A DNA stretch of 64,000 nt, taken from Enchytraeus crypticus (taxonomy: Eukaryota > Annelida > Clitellata > Enchytraeida > Enchytraeidae). Made by a program: the position numbers and the translations under genes. Numbering within the stretch: position 1 is the stretch's first letter; each line of letters begins with the position of its first letter. The stretch is taken from the NCBI GenBank assembly GCA_905160935.1, contig CAJHZI010000203.1, forward strand, positions 62,001-126,000, read 5' to 3'. The notes beneath the pieces were generated by a model, which did not search any database, had not been told where the DNA came from, and saw only the letters and a list, made by a program, of their open reading frames with translations. Shown here one piece after another: positions 1 through 10,974 of the stretch.

Positions 1-34
1 GCAAGTAAAGTTTATTAATACTAATCGCACAGAC

Positions 35-193
35 CCTTTCCATGACGTCTTCAAAGTAGGAGAGATAGTAGAGGCATGGAGCCACGGCTGTGGCCGCCAC
101 AGAGGGCCTGTGAATGGACAGCAGCTTCTGTATACCTCCCAGGTTGATGAAGTCAACGGCAAACCTCTTGTGACACAGCAGTCCTGACAACAA
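35..193 (-). CDS. DCAF1: DCAF1 coding exon 10
   Basis: 53 codons, [20 protein letters not shown] to [14 protein letters not shown]. The acceptor is TTTCAG|TTG. The donor AGG|GTCTGT at 34 is inferred from where the family similarity stops; the exon could run further, to the window edge. Confidence 0.85.
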
Positions 194-3100
194 CTGAAAC
201 AACAACCAAAAGCTATTATCTACCGTCAGTTTATAAATGTCACGTCATGTGATCATCCTGGGGCTGGCTCCAGCCAAAGATTTCTCTATGATGTTCCTCC
301 ACAAAACTATTCTTTGCCATTTCCTCGATGTTCATTCTTTTTCTTCCTTCTGTTCTTCCATATATGGTAACTCCAGCCGCCTTCAGGTCTTCTTCGAGGC
401 AGTCCTTACATCTTCTATTAAGTCTTCCCGCTGTTCTCTTGCTATCTGCTTTATAGTTAATTATCTTTCTAGGGCTTCTGTTATTCTACATGCAGAAAAC
501 ATGTCCAGCCCATTTCATTCTTCTTTTCTTGATGATTTCACTGACCATTAGTTGATTTGTTCTTATCCTAATGTTCTCGTTTGTTATGTGTTCTTTTTAC
601 GTCACTTCATACGTCAGTACATAAATTAATTAACTACACGTTAAACAAATTTGTGAAAGTATTACTTAATTACATATAATGCAACAGCATTTAAATTCTT
701 AACAAAAACCCACAAGTCACGTTACTAAAGTTTAAAATTAAAGTAATACTAATTTAAAATAGTTTCAAAAAACAGTAGGTGCAATGCGTACATACTTATT
801 TTGAAATTAGAAAAATATAAACTTTTGAATAAAATTCATGATTTACACTAACCTCTATTCTAGTTAATTATAGAACCATTATATCATTGTTACATGGGGG
901 ATAATTTTCAAAACCTTTTCAGAAGGGCCTTAAGCAAGGAGGTTTTCAAAACATAAAGCTACAATGACAGTCTGAAAAGGAAAACTAACTATTTGAATAA
1001 ATCAAAATATTCAAACATACCAGTGTTAAAAATCAGCCGCATTCAAAAAGTAAACTGACGAAATGCTGCTATTTTATATGTTCTACAAAGCAGCACCTCT
1101 CTACATAAACAATACAATGTATTTCTACATCAATGCTGGTAAAAATAGCTGGTAAAGCTATGGCAACGTTAGTTTCCTCATTCTAAAGTGATGTCAGTGA
1201 CGGGCGAGCCAAAGATTTGAACCCCGCACCTGCTGATCCGTGGTTAAATGTCTTACCGACGTCGCCACGGGCTCCAGCTAGAGGCAACGAGTATGCTCAG
1301 AGTACCGTAGACCAACAACAACAACAGTAATAGTAATAATAATCGTCGTGATACCTTTAGAGCCTCGAAGGCAAGCCTCACATCCTTGTTCTTGCGCAGG
1401 TCTATGTAGTAGAACAGCAGGTCCATGACACGGTTATCAAACATGTGACTCAGCAACTGCAACATCAGTGTAACATAGTGTAGCTTATAACAACAACAAC
1501 ATCAGTGTTACATAGTGACAATGCAAGCTACAACGTAGCTATGGCAACACTTCAACAAAATTCATTTTATTTTAAAAGAGCACAAAACCATTCAACAGTT
1601 GGAACAATACTAGTTTCATGACGCTTCCCAAAATGGCTTCTTAAATATCCCCAACAAGCTGTTAAGAAAACAATTTATATTATATTAATGCATTCGTCGT
1701 AAGAGCAAGAATTGAGGACGACAATGAGACACTTTCTCAGCAGCCACACTATTCTCAAGTTAAAGGCATCATGATTCTACATTCACTAGAATTTGCAGAA
1801 AACAACCTTAGGACAGCTATTAACTTAACTGAAATTTAATTACACTAAAGTACTCCATGCATCAATTGCTCTAAGAAATTGCAGTCTTTTATAACACAGA
1901 AGCATAAACCAACCTCCTGATATTCTCCCATTGGCTGCAGATATCGTAGAATAAGTCTCTGCTGTATCTGATTAGTCAACGGGTACATCTTGTAAGTACC
2001 AATGACATATGGCTCTAGCTCCGCCCAACAACTACTGTTACTGGCCTCATTAGCTGTCAATCAAACACAGAACTACACCAACTGAGACCTACCGCATTCA
2101 TAATGTATTATGTGTATTGTGTGCATTTATACTTTATATTTTATTTACATTTTATTTTGAGAAAACCTCAAAAATATGAATATTAAGGTTTTCCAAATAT
2201 CTGAGTCAGAATTTAGATAAATATGTGAACCTGCTGAAAGTAAAGGTGATAATATTCAGAGAGAAGGAATCAAATAACTGTACATTGGTCTGTAAAACAG
2301 TTACATGGTTAAATTAAACTCATCCTCCTAGCTGATTCCTAGCCGAATCAACTGAACAAATGAATTAAAACAACAGATGCAAAAAATGAAAGACATTTCT
2401 TCGATACTTTAAAAACTAATGGTCTAAAAAGTTGCGTACAAACTCTCACAAACAAAATTAACAAATAACTATTAAATAAATAACTAAAATAACTAACTAT
2501 AAAATAACTAAAACAAATTTCTAAACTATTAAATATTAAATAATATTAATTAAAACAAATAACTAGATCATTAATTAACTTTACGAACCAGAGTCTACAC
2601 GCCTGCGCGATGTCGTCAGCTCTGACAGACTGCCGGTTCTATTCAGCGCTAGATTAACGTCCGCTAGCTTGACGCTCTCCCCACCACCGCCATCTGGGGG
2701 CAATCCACTGGACAGGACAGGCACTGAGGCTGAGCCAGAGAGACAGCCAAACAGCTTTTGCTGCTTCTTAGCTGGACTGAGCACGATAGGAGTGTTTTCG
2801 GGATTTTCAGCCAAGGCTTTGACTTCACCGTTAGCCTCGATCTTCCTCTTCTTCGTCGGCGTCTCGGTGACTTCGTCGGATAAATTCTCTTTAGTGTCCG
2901 GAGAGTCAAGTAGAGAGTTAGTCGTGGCGTCTGCAACAGTCGTCATTCACAAAATCACTAACTTGGCAAATAAATAATGATTTGAGATAGTCTATTTGTA
3001 TCCCGACCCTGGTTAAATTGGGATTCGAGGGAGGATGATGATGAGGAACAAATAAATTAGAATTGCCTTTATGCAATAAAGCCCAACAAAACAGGTTATA

Positions 3101-6100
3101 TTGTTAGATTGAGCACTACACTAATTACACTACTGCACTTCTGTATGTTCAGAAATATACCATTCTCACCCTTTTAAATATACTTATTCAAGATTACCTT
3201 CAGAGAACAATAAATAAAAATACGACTAAACTTAGACTAAAAAATTAAGACTAAAATTTCACAAATCAACCCAGACTTAGATTAAGGCACGTATAATGAC
3301 GACATCAGTCAACAGAAATCAGTATAACTGAATTTCAAATCCAGAAAACGGCACAGAAATACAACCAATGCCAAAATGTAAAAATATACACTACACAGCG
3401 ATTTAGAGTCAGACTTGTTACTCTCGACCTTCTTCATCTCAAAACTACACACCAGATGTAATAGAATTGAATCAATTAAATCTTCATTACCACACAGAAA
3501 TCCAACAAATATAACTACTCAAAATACTACATAATAATATTTCCAGTGACGATAACAAAATTATTTCCTTATAATAAACTGTGAGTTGGTATTTTTTCTA
3601 AGAATGATGTGGTATTCACTCATATGTGGACATAAAGAGGAAAGCAGAAGACAGAGAAGCGTGGACACGTTATATGCCATGGACCTGCCAGTAGGCAGAG
3701 CACTAAGAGAGAAAGAGATGCTGTTTTATGGTACTTTTTTTCGTTTAATATCGTTTATTTGTTCATCACAGCACAGATTATACAAACAATAGGAACGTGC
3801 ATGTAGTTAGATAAACAAATAACAATACCAAAGACAATAAAAATATTTAACAATACAAGTATTTAACAGACCGGTATTTCTTTCGATGGAAGGTTTCTTA
3901 TCTTCCAGCCCCACATTCTTGAAAGGCCTAGCCTCAATGGTGGGTGTCTGTTGGATGGACTCTTTGATGGATTCCTGCATTAGCACGTGCAGCTGCTTCA
4001 ACATCATGGGAACCTACAGAGAAAACAACAAAGAACAAGCAATAAGTAAAGAAATCTTGAATCTTCGACAGCTTAGACGCTGCGGCCTCTCTGATGGAGC
4101 CGGTTGCGATATTGATAAGATACATGACCGCTAATCAGTACGTGCGGGGTTCATATCCTGGGCTATCCAGTCACTGACATCGCTTTTGAGTGAGTAAACT
4201 GACGTTAACCTTAGCTTTAGCTTTGCTTTTGATGGCCGCAGGATTCAATTAATAAGATGTTTGGTTTTGATTTAATTATAATTGATGAGATTTAAGTGTC
4301 TGATGCATTTATGTTTATTGATATGATGCTTGCATGATGCGTATATATGCTGTGATTTCTTTATATATTTTTTTACTTTAGTTATATAATAGACTTAATT
4401 GTTAATGTTGCCTCCCAATCGATGGGAAAAGAAAAGTTGTAGATATATTTATATCTTAAAGCTTTTAAGGAAAATATTTCACAAATTGCAACCATTTTCA
4501 TGAAGTCTAAACATAAATTATTATCTAAACACTATGCAATAAAAATAAAAATTATTACCATTAATTTATTATTATAATTATAAAAAATTTTATTTTTTTA
4601 TTACTATTTTTATATCACAAGTATGTGTAGGTATGGAATGAAAAATTACTGAATTTTTCATACGATATAATTACTGAATTATATCACATGTACGTATGGA
4701 AAATTACTGAATTTTTCATTCTAGTGAAATATAAATTTAAAGTCAAAACTATACTTACCAGAGTGGCGTTCTTCTCTTTAAAGGTTGTAGCGATATCAGA
4801 GATGTCCATAGCACAAGCGAGCAGCCCCGTTGAGTAGTAGCGCAGAGGTTCAGAGGCTGACTCTGTCCAGCTCAGGAGGTTCCTGATTATTGCTTCCTAG
4901 CATCAAACATTGAACAGTTAACATATTAATAAACATACTATCTATCCGTCTATCGATCAATTACAATCATATCAGCAAATTTACTAAAGGTAAGGAAAAT
5001 TTTAAATATATTACAATAAATCATAATATATATAATAAATAAATAACAATAAATATTCATAATGTTTACAAATAATATAATAAATTTATTAAAGGTAACT
5101 ACATAATGAGCTGTATACAGAATGTATGAACATAAAGCGTGCAAGTATATATAGCAATACACACAAGACTCAGCAGAAACTGAGAAGGCAAGGGAAATCA
5201 ACACAGAAGCCAAATTTTCCCACGCTAAAGGCTACATCTACTATCATCATCATCATCCTTTAGGGTGATTTAGGTGAGTCCCAGCTAAAGACTTGGACTG
5301 GTTTTCCTGTACTTGGTAGTGTAATACTTAAGTAGGCTCTGCTATAGCTACAAATTATACACTGTGAGTCATAAAAAAACATGTGCGCAGTATTTCATCC
5401 ACAACTTTGACATTTGTGAACCGATTATGAAAATTGTTTCAGAATTATAAAGTAGAAGAAAAGTATCAATCTTAAATCTAGTTTTTGTGACAATTCCGGT
5501 ATATTTTAAACAATAACAGACGATTTTACAAACATAGTCTGTCTTTGTTAAAATTTTAAAATGGTGTTTACTAAAGCAGATTAAGAGTTCACAAAAACTT
5601 GTACCTCTTAAAGGGTTGTGGCTCACATTGGTTGATTGCCAAATTTCCAACAAAAAACTGGATTCTGGGAGGGCCAGATTGCTTATTAAAGAAATTACAC
5701 CGAAAAGAAGAAAATAAATAACGTGGACGAGTTGAAGCAACGCCTGGTGGACGTTTGGCAAGACATGAAGCAATCTGTCATTGATAAAGCAATAGATGAG
5801 TGGCGCAAGCGTCTCCGAGCTTGTATTCCAGCTAAAGGAGGGCACTTTGAGCATAATTAAGCTTTGACAGTTGACAGTAGCAGTATAATACTGCTTGTTT
5901 CATTTTTTGTTAAGCCACGGATTTGTAAACATTCTGTAGCGATTGATTTACTTAAACTGAATATTTTCAGTCACGCATATTTTCAAGCACTGCTTCAATG
6001 CAAAAATAATAATTAACAGAGTCACTTAAAGTTATTTTATAGCATATGTGTTCCTGATTATACCTATGCAAAAATTTAAAAAATCGGTTCACTAATACCA

Positions 6101-8819
6101 AAGTTATGGGCGAAAGACTGCGCACATGGTTTTTTTTGACTCACAGTGTAGTATTACCGCACAGAGCCCCGGCTCCTTTATGGTGGCCTATATCATAGCG
6201 CTTATTTGTTTATATGTCTGCATATCTTACATTTTCTTGGAAGATGACGGAAGACTCGAGGCCAGGCATGATGTCCAGCAGAAGTCTACAAGACACAGTG
6301 TGTAGGTTGTTGAGAGTTGAGTGAAGTTCTGCATTGTCTTCCAGCACATCTCTACTGAGCAGATATGTGCTTACAATCTGTCAGTAACAACATACAAACA
6401 CTATAAATCATGTGCTTACAATGTGTCAGCAACAAAATACAAACACCAGAGTAGATACGTGCTTACAGTCTGTCAGCAACAAAATACAAACACTCTAAAT
6501 CCATCTACTATGTGGCCAAAACATGTGCTTACAATCTGTCAGCAAATACGAATAAATTGTATATAAATCTAAACAAATATTCCAAATGAGAGTGGTCATC
6601 GAGAATTTCAGCAGAACATAGTGTCTTCCATCAACAATGAAATCAAGACTATCTTGATGCATGAGCAACATAGCGCACGAGTCTCAAGACAGATAAAACA
6701 AACCATAAATCTGACTTCAGCTTTCATGCCAATAATAGCTAAGAATTAAATTTTTAAAATTATCATATAAAGGAGGTTGAGACAAAGAAAAAATTTCAAA
6801 ACATGTACAAATGCATAGCGTACACAATTAATACCTAATTTGAAACAAAACTAAGGTAGCAGTACAAACCTTGGTCATGAAACTGTCGTTCTTGAACAGA
6901 GCCTTCAATACATGACCCAGCGCACAGTTCGGATCAGCACGCCCTGTTAAACACCATTAAAGTAATACCCTACCAGGATAAATTATATTATTATATAAAT
7001 TATTATTATTTATATAATAATAATAATTCCCCGTGTTGTGTTCTTGAAGAAAATAAACCAACCGTGTAAATATGCACTTGTATCGTAGAAGGCGACATAA
7101 AAACTAGATCCAAACCAACGTCAGAAAGGGCATTCGGTTGGAAAGCGCCTAGGTTCTAGAAATTGCTACAAAAACTTTAAAAAATGGATAACTTCACTGG
7201 AGAAAGCCTCTTCATATCACGACCCAGGTTAAACTGACTGGGATTTAAGGGAAGAAGATGATGATTTATATAATAATTATGACAGCGATACAGTCACAAA
7301 CAGACTATATGAAATTCAAACTGATAAACACCTGTTTATTAAGCCTCATCTTAATTCCTCAATACTTAATCAATTTTTGCAAGTAGCACATTATCACCAC
7401 AAAACCTTATATATAGCAAATATCATATAGCAGAAAATCTCTTCCTAGAAACCTGAGTATTTATTTAATATCCAGTACACAATCATTACAAAATTTAAAG
7501 TCAGGTCAGGGAAAGAACAGAAAACCGAGTTCATCCATTTCCCATGGAAAAAACTATTTCCCCTTAAAATTGCCCATAATAGTGTCTTTTTAAAAATAGT
7601 AATTTTAAAGGTTTGAGCATACTGAGACCTAAAGATTTCAAAGATCAGTGACAGATTTACTAATTTATTTATTCACTTACACCCCTAGTTTGTGAAAGCT
7701 GTAACTTCAAAATATGTCCAAGTAGAATACTTTCAGAATAGACATCTCTAAAAAAACTGGTATTGACAAAATTATTAAAGAAAGAACATTAGAAATGTAA
7801 TGCTTAAGGCGTTCAAAAATCTACAACAAACTAAAGTGGCTTTTGCAATATCAGAACTAAAAATGTAGTCATATAGAAGAAAAAGTGAAGAAAATAGACA
7901 GTATGAAACTGAAATACTCAATAATTGATCATAGCTATGTTTTTATTCAAATAATACAATGCAAAATTATAAATGCCATTATAATTCCAAATTACAATGC
8001 CATGAATGCAAGTATAAATATATAAACCAACTTTAGCAAGCAAGCTAGGGTGCAGAAATGGTTTTCCTTTGCCTATATCATATCTCTAAATCACTGATAA
8101 GCTAGAAGCATTTAAAGGCCATATCTACCAGGATGCCTGTCGTCGAATGGATCGGGGTCCATCTTGTACCAGGCCTCAGTTTCTTGTTCCACGATCTCTG
8201 CCATTCTGCACGCACCATCAGAAAATAGTTAATACACAATAGTCCTTAAAACAGAATACTTACTAAATAAATTAAGTATTAAGCAGCCATTCACATTTAA
8301 TAAAATCAAAATAAACTTCTATGAGAAAGATTAATGCCCACAGTATAAAAATAACACCTTATTAATAATTTAAGAAACACTTCCTACGAAGCTTTGTAAA
8401 AAAAATATTAAGCAGTCCACAAGAATGAAAAAATATCCACACTGTAATATGGAAGCACATATAAAAAATAATCTATGTACAAACAGAATCTTTCGATACA
8501 ATTTATATTTAGAAGCTCAAATAAATTAAATTTTCAATTAATATGAAAATCTGTCAGTTAGTGCTTTCAAGAAAAAAATGAAAAGTAATAAAAACAGAAA
8601 TATAAAAAAAGACAGAGATGCTAATCCAAGTGCATAGCATCGTTTCCATCAACCCTAAGGAACTAAATTAAATTACAGCAAAAATATGGAAATATAGTTT
8701 AAAGAGAAAAAGAAATTATAGGCTTTAATATCTCGCTAATTTAAACTGTGTTTGTCTTATTGAGAATCTTTCTAAAGTTCTGGTTACAAATATAAACTAA
8801 AATACACTTTTCCCCTCTT

Positions 8820-8851
<32 letters not shown>

Positions 8852-9290
8852 ACACACTTTCTCCTCTGTCCCTGGTACATTGAACATGTGGATTGTTGGA
8901 GAATCATATAAATATATCACTACAAGATAGGCTTTGTTTCCTTTCCCAGCACTAAATATTTCTTGCGACTCAAATAGTCGGTATATATCTGAAAACTAGT
9001 ACCTTGATACTGGTCATGATATATATGAAATAAATGCTAATCAAACAATCTTGTCAAATATATATTATTGTTATTCACAGTTGAAACATTAATGCTTTTA
9101 TTAGTAAGAAAATAACATTTATAAAACATTTGGAAAATTACCTTCCCAGAATGCTAATCAAAGTAACAGATTTTCCATCTTCAGTCTCTACTGTCTTGGT
9201 GAGCAGAGCAGGCATTTCAGAGCCGCTGAAGTCTTTTTCCCATTGCTCGAGTAGTGATGTTATTTCTGCTGTAGAATCCATGGCACTCAT
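35..9290 (-). CDS. DCAF1: DCAF1 (VprBP / Mahjong), N-terminal half, 10 coding exons
   Basis: Substrate receptor of the CUL4-DDB1 ubiquitin ligase and scaffold of the EDVP complex. The ten exons join in phase with GT/AG borders at 9290-9142, 8205-8129, 6943-6870, 6377-6231, 4896-4759, 4013-3872, 2930-2589, 2053-1914, 1456-1355 and 193-35, giving 490 residues. I recognise the family from LLEQWEK near the start, [73 protein letters not shown] and the armadillo-like stretch [13 protein letters not shown]. The LisH motif and WD40 repeats of the family's C-terminal half are missing because the gene leaves the window at base 1. The linker exon 2930-2589 (Ser/Pro/Lys rich, TPTKKRK) is poorly conserved and may be a nuclear-targeting region. 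Start chosen: ATG at 9290, followed after three residues by a second ATG. Identity is secure; the last donor, at 35, is less so. Confidence 0.93.
237..600 (-). pseudogene. LINE ORF2 C-terminal fragment in DCAF1 intron
   Basis: Read on the minus strand, it gives the typical C-terminal end of a non-LTR reverse transcriptase [18 protein letters not shown], then [20 protein letters not shown], then LKAAGV. One in-frame TAG interrupts it. Dead, 5'-truncated insertion. Confidence 0.6.
1160..1282 (-). mobile_element. tRNA-derived SINE, family T1
   Basis: On the minus strand it starts GCTGGAGCC, then a tRNA-like A box, and a B box (GGTTCAAATC) inside a CGGGGTTCAAATCTTTGGCTC block, followed by GCCCGTCACTGACATCAC and CTAACG. 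Related copies lie at 4096, 17537, 31183, 36406, 36846, 43724, 46488 and 56494. Confidence 0.7.
1355..1456 (-). CDS. DCAF1: DCAF1 coding exon 9
   Basis: 34 codons, [20 protein letters not shown] to AFEALK. Acceptor GTTGCAG|TTG, donor AAAG|GTATCA. Phase 0 on both sides. Confidence 0.9.
1914..2053 (-). CDS. DCAF1: DCAF1 coding exon 8
   Basis: Encodes [20 protein letters not shown] and [18 protein letters not shown], then QPMGEYQE. Acceptor TTGACAG|CT, donor GAG|GTTGGT. Clearly the DCAF1 armadillo-like block. Confidence 0.92.
2589..2930 (-). CDS. DCAF1: DCAF1 coding exon 7 (disordered linker)
   Basis: 114 codons, low complexity, rich in Ser, Thr, Pro, Glu and Lys. It includes TPTKKRKIE, which resembles a nuclear localisation signal, and [10 protein letters not shown]. 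Acceptor GTTGCAG|ACG; donor CTG|GTTCGT was chosen over a nearby GTAAAG because only it restores the frame (GCT, Ala) into exon 8. It matches the position of the variable linker in DCAF1 but not its sequence. Confidence 0.8.
2980..3045 (+). repeat. 3' tail of modular SINE (GAT-tail type)
   Basis: Matches the tail at 7190-7272: CGACCC(T/A)GGTTAAA, GGGATT(T/C)AAGGG-like, then (GAT)n. Inserted in the DCAF1 intron between exons 6 and 7. Confidence 0.45.
3598..3722 (+). mobile_element. GA-tailed LINE, 5'-truncated copy
   Basis: Carries the end of the LINE ORF (cf. 12140-12262): CACTCATATGTGGA, AAGCAGAAGACAGAGAAG, then CCATGGACCTGCCAGTAGGC, and ends CACTAAGAGAGAAAGAGA. Sits in a DCAF1 intron. Confidence 0.65.
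3872..4013 (-). CDS. DCAF1: DCAF1 coding exon 6
   Basis: Encodes [20 protein letters not shown] to ..KKPSIERNT. Acceptor CTGTAG|GTT, donor ACCG|GTCTGT, leaving phase 1. That donor is the one that keeps the frame into exon 7. Confidence 0.85.
4096..4228 (+). mobile_element. tRNA-derived SINE, family T1
   Basis: Plus-orientation copy: GGAGCCGGTTGCGATATTGA, B box GGGGTTCATATCC, then CACTGACATCGCTTTTGAGT and AAACTGACGTTAACCTTAGC. Located in the DCAF1 intron upstream of exon 6. Confidence 0.65.
4230..4755. other. DCAF1 intron, AT-rich, nothing recognised
   Basis: Very AT-rich, with a local duplication of an AAATTACTGAATTTTTCAT segment at 4642-4720. No gene or known repeat seen. Confidence 0.4.
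4759..4896 (-). CDS. DCAF1: DCAF1 coding exon 5
   Basis: 46 codons, phase 0 on both sides, from [13 protein letters not shown] through [14 protein letters not shown] to KNATL. Donor CTG|GTAAGT is a strong consensus; the acceptor is GCTAG|GAAG. Confidence 0.92.
5360..6148. mobile_element. Tc1/mariner-type element, internally deleted, in DCAF1 intron
   Basis: Terminal inverted repeats begin CACTGTGAGTC and share GAGTCA, A-run and CATGTGCGCAGT over about 30 bp. The two ends continue similarly inward (AACTTTG..., GTGAACCGATT). TA dinucleotides directly flank both ends (5358-5359 and 6149-6150), the target duplication of this superfamily. The 789-bp length is too short for a full transposase; only its C-terminal end is left at 5723-5860. 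Confidence 0.85.
5723..5860 (+). pseudogene. Tc1/mariner-like transposase, C-terminal remnant
   Basis: Reads [20 protein letters not shown] then [20 protein letters not shown] and a stop. This is the usual end of Tc1/mariner transposases, in which a Leu-Arg-Ala-Cys motif and Lys-Gly-Gly-His close the protein. The DDE/D catalytic residues lie upstream in intact relatives and are missing here. Confidence 0.8.
6231..6377 (-). CDS. DCAF1: DCAF1 coding exon 4
   Basis: 49 codons, phase 0 on both sides, from [10 protein letters not shown] through [20 protein letters not shown]. The acceptor GACAG|ATTGTAAGC is copied several times in the minisatellite immediately upstream, at 6367-6553. Confidence 0.92.
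6367..6553. repeat. Minisatellite repeating the exon 4 splice acceptor
   Basis: About four imperfect units of 45-65 bp, each starting GTGCTTACAATCTGTCAGCA on the plus strand. On the gene strand each unit reads TGCTGACAG|ATTGTAAGCAC: the acceptor plus the first four codons of DCAF1 exon 4. The unit nearest the exon is the working boundary. Confidence 0.75.
6870..6943 (-). CDS. DCAF1: DCAF1 coding exon 3
   Basis: Encodes (G)[19 protein letters not shown] and SFMTK. Acceptor AACAG|GG, donor AAG|GTTTGT. It ends in phase 0. Confidence 0.92.
7033..7272 (+). mobile_element. Modular SINE, GAT-tail type
   Basis: Starts CCCCGTGTTGTGTTC, contains ATCGTAGAAGGCGACAT and CGTCAGAAAGGGCATTCGG, then AGAAATTGCTACAAAAACTT, and ends GGGATTTAAGGGAAGAAGAT with GAT repeats. 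Minus-strand copy at 25490-25712 and a partial copy at 56753. Confidence 0.65.
7273..8125. other. DCAF1 intron, nothing recognised
   Basis: AT-rich intron sequence with no ORF or repeat family that I could identify. Confidence 0.4.
8129..8205 (-). CDS. DCAF1: DCAF1 coding exon 2
   Basis: Encodes [14 protein letters not shown] and the highly conserved [11 protein letters not shown]. Acceptor GTGCAG|A, donor CCTG|GTAGAT, leaving phase 1. Confidence 0.92.
8206..9141. other. DCAF1 intron 1 with (CT)n tract
   Basis: AT-rich. The only structure seen is a pyrimidine microsatellite at about 8813-8860, (CT)n interrupted by single T's and ending CACACAC. Confidence 0.5.
9142..9290 (-). CDS. DCAF1: DCAF1 coding exon 1
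   Basis: Starts [19 protein letters not shown] and ends ..LISILG plus two bases of an Arg codon. The donor is AAG|GTAATT. This is the N-terminal helix of the armadillo-like region in the DCAF1 family. It leaves phase 2, completed by the first base of the next exon. Confidence 0.9.
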
Positions 9291-9357
9291 TTGATTGACG
9301 AGTTATATTCCTTATGTAAAATATTGTTAACTTTCAACTTTTCAAACCAAACAGTTC
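9291..9357 (-). other. DCAF1 5' UTR
   Basis: Between the start codon and a good acceptor (GATTTTTCAG|GAAC at 9358-9360), so at least one non-coding exon should lie further upstream, beyond 9.4 kb. I could not locate it. Confidence 0.45.
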
Positions 9358-9631
9358 CTGAAAAATCAACAACAATGAGAGGGTAAAGTGACGATGTTTT
9401 GTTACTCTAGTGACAAAATATCGTCATTTAATATTTTAATTGTAATTTTAATTTTAGTAATCATCAGTGGTTGACTACGACAGGGTGGCATCAGATGAAA
9501 TGATTAAGATCTCAACTTTCTAGCCAACATCAAATATTCGTCAAATCTAGCCCACAACCCGATGTATGAATTGCATGAATATAGATAATCACATTCTAGT
9601 AATGACGTACAAAGAAATATCTAACTATGTC

Positions 9632-9790
9632 TCTCTCAGTGCACTAACAAATGGCAGGTCCATGGTGCATATTCATACTCAAGTCTATCATGCTCCGCAC
9701 AGAGCACTCCAATATCAACAGATTTATCCCTTCACAAAAGGCTCTGCTACGTACATACCTTATGTAACATACCCAGTTTAAGAAAAAATA
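9632..9790 (-). mobile_element. Modular SINE fragment, GA-tail type
   Basis: On the plus strand: CTCTCTCAGTGCACTAACAA, TGGCAGGTCCATGGTGCATA, then CATACTCAAGTCT. These are the 3' parts of the copies at 20478-20850 and 26075-26432, in the same orientation. Confidence 0.6.
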
Positions 9791-9867
9791 CGGCTTCTAG
9801 GTGGAACTATAAGGATTTTTATTATGTATCAAAATTTATATAGTAATTGAATTAGACCATTACGCAT

Positions 9868-10090
9868 GAATGTCTCAATAGCGTAGGAGTAAGGTCATGA
9901 AATTTTAAATGACAGATCCTGAGGCAAATTGAACCCTCGTGTGTTCAAATCCCAGCCACGCTGATCTGAGAGTAAAATTCAGGGCATTCACTGGACTGGT
10001 TATATGGAAAATTGACTAAATTGCCTAACGGATTTAACATATGTGGTATTAGTGATTGATATCAACGTTGTTGATCATTTCACAATAATG
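9868..10090 (+). mobile_element. tRNA-derived SINE, family T2
   Basis: TGTCTCAATAGCGTAGGAGT forms a decayed A box and TGTGTTCAAATCCCAGCC a B box. The body continues GCTGATCTGAGAGTAAAAT, CATTCACTGGACTGGTTA and TTGCCTAACGGATTTAACAT. The copy at 21122-21355 matches throughout. Confidence 0.7.
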
Positions 10091-10099
10091 CGTGTTTAC

Positions 10100-10970
10100 A
10101 TTATGCATAAGATCAATAAAACAGCTGTTCAAATATCAATTTATAACTTTGACCTTAAAATGTATACGTTGCTAATAGAGTGAAAAAACAGTAAACTAGC
10201 GATATCGGATTATGGCATTAGCTGGTCAAAATCTTTTGCTACAAGGCAGTTTTAGGGAACTCTCACTTTTCAGTCCCAATAGGCACAAAATGTCAACATG
10301 AAATTGAGCGATAATATAAGATTTTCAGATATGCGTTTAAAACTGAAGCTAAATCAGCCATTTTGAGCAATCGTATAAGGAAGAGATGGGCAACGATCAA
10401 ACCAAATGGCAATATAATTACACCAGTGCTAGTTGGATCACATACAGTTAGATATAAGTAGATAGAAGGAAAATTAGGCTGAATTGAATTAAAATTAGAA
10501 AAATGCACTGACCACACTTTGAAGCTCAGCATCAAAACACAAACATTGCAACTTTCCAGAAATATCTCAACTGGTGGCGCCACGTGTAAAATAGATTTAT
10601 ATATCTATACTGGTCAATAAGCCATTCATTGAATTGTAAAATGTGTAGTCATAGTCAAATGGAAATTATTAAAGGATTTATATTGCTAAATCTAAGCAAT
10701 AATGGACATGATATTATAGGACTGTAGTATGTAATCTTCAAATATTTCTGCTGATACACAGTCCACTATCATTTGGTAGACTACAGCTAACTATAAAAGG
10801 GTGAACATTAAATTTAAATACTATATTGCACTGAGACAAAAGCTTAGTATAGTTCATTCAAAACAATAATAAGTATGTATGCTAAAATCGAGTTTCGATC
10901 CTAAATATCTTCGAAACTTGTCATTGGCTATAAATTATAAATAAAACACGTATAGAGCTCAACTCATGAT
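10100..10970. other. Intergenic, nothing recognised
   Basis: AT-rich. It may hold the DCAF1 promoter and first non-coding exon, but no core promoter element stood out. Confidence 0.3.
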
Positions 10971-10974
10971 AAGT

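Noticed and set aside
5369-5854. 161-codon minus-strand ORF
   Set aside because: It is antisense to the Tc1/mariner element and spans its inverted repeat; the real coding remnant is on the plus strand at 5723-5860.
6321-6566. 81-codon plus-strand ORF with repeated Cys-Ala-Tyr-Asn motifs
   Set aside because: The periodic peptide is a product of the minisatellite upstream of DCAF1 exon 4, read on the wrong strand.
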